NCBI GenBank assembly: GCA_903848795.1
Contig: CAINHC010000037.1
Location: 1-51,878, forward strand
Source: an uncultured bacterium
GTDB taxonomy: Bacteria > Patescibacteriota > Minisyncoccia > Phycocordibacterales > CAIZLB01
Reading direction: 5' to 3'
Length of the DNA stretch: 51,878 nt
Part shown: piece by piece, positions 50,684 to 51,878 of the stretch
Layout of the letters: every line of letters begins with the position of its first letter
How positions within the stretch are numbered: position 1 is the first letter of the stretch
Program-made: the position numbers and the translations under genes
Notes under the pieces: model-generated
The model's input: the letters and a program-made list of their open reading frames with translations, nothing else
Told to the model about the DNA's origin: nothing
Database searches by the model: none

Positions 50684-51721
50684 ATGGAATCACCAATCAT
50701 AGAGATGGCTAAGCCAAAATCACCACAAAAGTCTGAAAACAGATCTGAATTAGAAACAGACCAACAAAAAGCAAAAGAAGCTTACAAAGCTTCTTTTGAC
50801 AAGCTGGATCTTTTTATTGGACGAGACATAGCAAGATATAAAGAACAACTGGCAAGCGGTGACTTTGAAGACAAAGAAGGAGATGAGGAGGGTTCTGGAG
50901 AAAAAAGAAAGGAAGCATTTAGAGTAAAGCTTTTACGTAATATGGATAAGGTAGAGAAAATGCATAAAGTTATAGAAAGTGGAGAAGATATACTCTTAAT
51001 ACAGCCTGAAATCTCTGTAGATTATGTTTATGCTAACCCCACCATGGGCGCCCTAGAACACCAGGAATCCATAACTATAAACATAGAAGAAAAACTTCAA
51101 GAATTTATAACACTATATCAAGAAACAAACATAGATATACCACCAGACTTTGAAGATCAAATCAGAGAGATTTGGTCAAGAAACACCACAGAAATACAAC
51201 AGTCAATAGAGGAGAATGGATTTGATGATATTCTGCTTGTTCCAGCCAACCTTAACCTTGTAGATCTTGCAGAGAAGATGAAGATGGAAAATGGAAATTT
51301 CACTGGTGCCAACTTTGATAACGGAGGAGGCTTTGCTGGAGCAAAGAGTATAGGTATAGACAAACCACGTATTATTCTATATCACAAGAAAACGTTGCCA
51401 GAAATACAAGAGAAGACAGGAATAGACGTTCATTTAGACATCAAGGCGGGTGAAGCTGAAAAGCTATTCAAACAAAACCCTGATCAATACTTAAGTACTC
51501 TTGAAGACTTTATTGTTTTTGAAAGGAAAAATCTTAAAGATTCCAACAAACACTTTTCCAAGTATGCAGAAAACAGTGGAGTTTGGCTATCTGGAACCAA
51601 GTCTGGCGACCGTTGTGTCTACTCCGGCTGGGACTCCGATGGCGGGCTGAGTGTCAACGCCGATGATGCCGACGATTCCGACTTCAGCTTGGGCGTTCGT
51701 CCCTCCCGCTATTTTTATTAA
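50684..51721 (+). CDS. DGR variable protein (stand-alone C-type-lectin-like domain)
   Basis: 345 aa. Residues 1-120 are helical and charged with no recognised domain. From residue 125 (EHQESITINIEEKLQEF) it aligns with residues 622 on of the MoxR fusion at very high identity. It has an extra insert (DVHLDIKAGEAEKLFKQNPDQ) and the ending SGDRCVYSGWDSDGG...LGVRPSRYFY. There is no ATPase part, so it may compete with or cap the fused domain, or bind a different ligand. It has no signal peptide and is probably cytoplasmic. Confidence 0.88.
   Translation: MESPIIEMAKPKSPQKSENRSELETDQQKAKEAYKASFDKLDLFIGRDIARYKEQLASGDFEDKEGDEEGSGEKRKEAFRVKLLRNMDKVEKMHKVIESGEDILLIQPEISVDYVYANPTMGALEHQESITINIEEKLQEFITLYQETNIDIPPDFEDQIREIWSRNTTEIQQSIEENGFDDILLVPANLNLVDLAEKMKMENGNFTGANFDNGGGFAGAKSIGIDKPRIILYHKKTLPEIQEKTGIDVHLDIKAGEAEKLFKQNPDQYLSTLEDFIVFERKNLKDSNKHFSKYAENSGVWLSGTKSGDRCVYSGWDSDGGLSVNADDADDSDFSLGVRPSRYFY
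51615..51687 (+). repeat. DGR variable region VR2
   Basis: Partner of VR1 (offset 3297 bp). Codons differing from VR1: TTT/TGT, GGC/GAC, GAG/GGG, CAT/AGT, GTC/AAC, AGT/GAT, GGT/GAT, GGC/GAC, GGT/GAT, AGC/GAC, TCC/TTC, CAC/AGC. No third position differs. Many VR2 codons keep A, so VR2 may be nearer the template. Confidence 0.88.
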
Positions 51722-51772
51722 TAATAGGTAGCTTGTAGCTTGGGGATTGTATCTTTTTTTGAATTTTGTATT
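51688..51772 (+). repeat. Conserved tract after VR2
   Basis: Same bases as 48391-48475 apart from one A/G change at 51743. After it the two loci diverge. Upstream, high identity reaches back to about 51050 (matching about 47790), so the whole end-of-gene segment has been duplicated. Confidence 0.75.
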
Positions 51773-51797
51773 CTGCATTTTAAATTTTTTCTTTGTA

Positions 51798-51878
51798 TTG
51801 GATTTTGGTGAGTATGGTGGAATTGTTGACGTTGAAGCAACAGATGATTCTAACCTGCCAAAAATTGATTTTAAATTA
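51798..51878 (+). CDS. Possible start of a further gene, cut by the window edge
   Basis: The frame reading LDFGEYGGIVDVEATDDSNLPKI (from a TTG at 51798) is open to the end and protein-like. It sits where a new gene follows VR1. The start codon is uncertain. An alternative frame from ATG 51813 is also open. It is too short to classify. Confidence 0.3.
   Translation, partial: MDFGEYGGIVDVEATDDSNLPKIDFKL

Noticed and set aside
1-51878. CRISPR array
   Set aside because: No run of regularly spaced repeats was seen; the only short repeats are the three at the left end and the sRNA pair.
1-51878. DGR template repeat inside the window
   Set aside because: I looked for a second GC-rich block near GGGCGTTCGTCCC and found only the two variable regions.

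Overview
The window looks like a contig from an uncultivated Patescibacteria (CPR, probably Parcubacteria-type) bacterium. It is AT-rich. The translation genes are reduced (short EF-Ts, a PheS with no N-terminal coiled coil, a PheT with no OB-fold domain). Many genes start a few bases after a clear -10 box and have no Shine-Dalgarno. Surface-glycan genes take up much of the space. The lineage is inferred from gene style; no 16S gene is present.

Layout. 1-210 is a G-rich repeat region with no convincing gene. 211-17440 (minus strand) is an 18-gene surface polysaccharide operon. It holds a Wzx flippase, glycosyltransferases, three FkbM methyltransferase domains, two other SAM methyltransferases, an SDR epimerase and the GDP-D-glycero-D-manno-heptose set (gmhA, hddA, gmhB, hddC), with a transaldolase that could supply sedoheptulose 7-phosphate in place. 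17447-20079 is RNA-rich. It has a candidate ~300-nt structured RNA, a PfkB kinase, and two paralogous ~85-nt RNAs, each with its own promoter and terminator, flanking a small CPR-type gene of unknown function. 20080-27074 holds fba, three plus-strand glycan genes and two minus-strand glycosyltransferases.

27075-33244 holds rplY preceded by a 110-bp palindrome, then a defence-like cluster (RloA/AbiL-type ATPase, RloB-like protein, an unknown 529-aa protein, DUF3800 protein, small unknowns) and a switch-like hairpin region. 33245-45788 is mainly housekeeping: a peptidoglycan lytic transglycosylase, rpmE, prfA (just behind a MITE/REP-like element), an NYN-domain protein, rpsB, tsf, tRNA-Thr(UGU), secreted or membrane proteins, a membrane GT2, pheS and pheT.

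45932-51878 is the most exciting part: a diversity-generating retroelement (DGR) target locus. A MoxR-type AAA+ ATPase (830 aa) and a second protein (345 aa) share a C-terminal domain ending in a C-type-lectin-like variable segment. Between them lies a VWA protein that also has an HExxH motif. The two variable regions differ at 17 positions in 73 bp. All differences fall at codon positions 1 or 2, and 15 of the 17 have A in one copy; they are followed by a 55-bp identical tract. This is the signature of adenine-specific mutagenic retrohoming. No reverse transcriptase or template repeat is in the window, so they probably lie beyond the right edge or elsewhere in the genome. The module looks like an ATP-driven MoxR-VWA machine whose recognition surface is diversified by a DGR.
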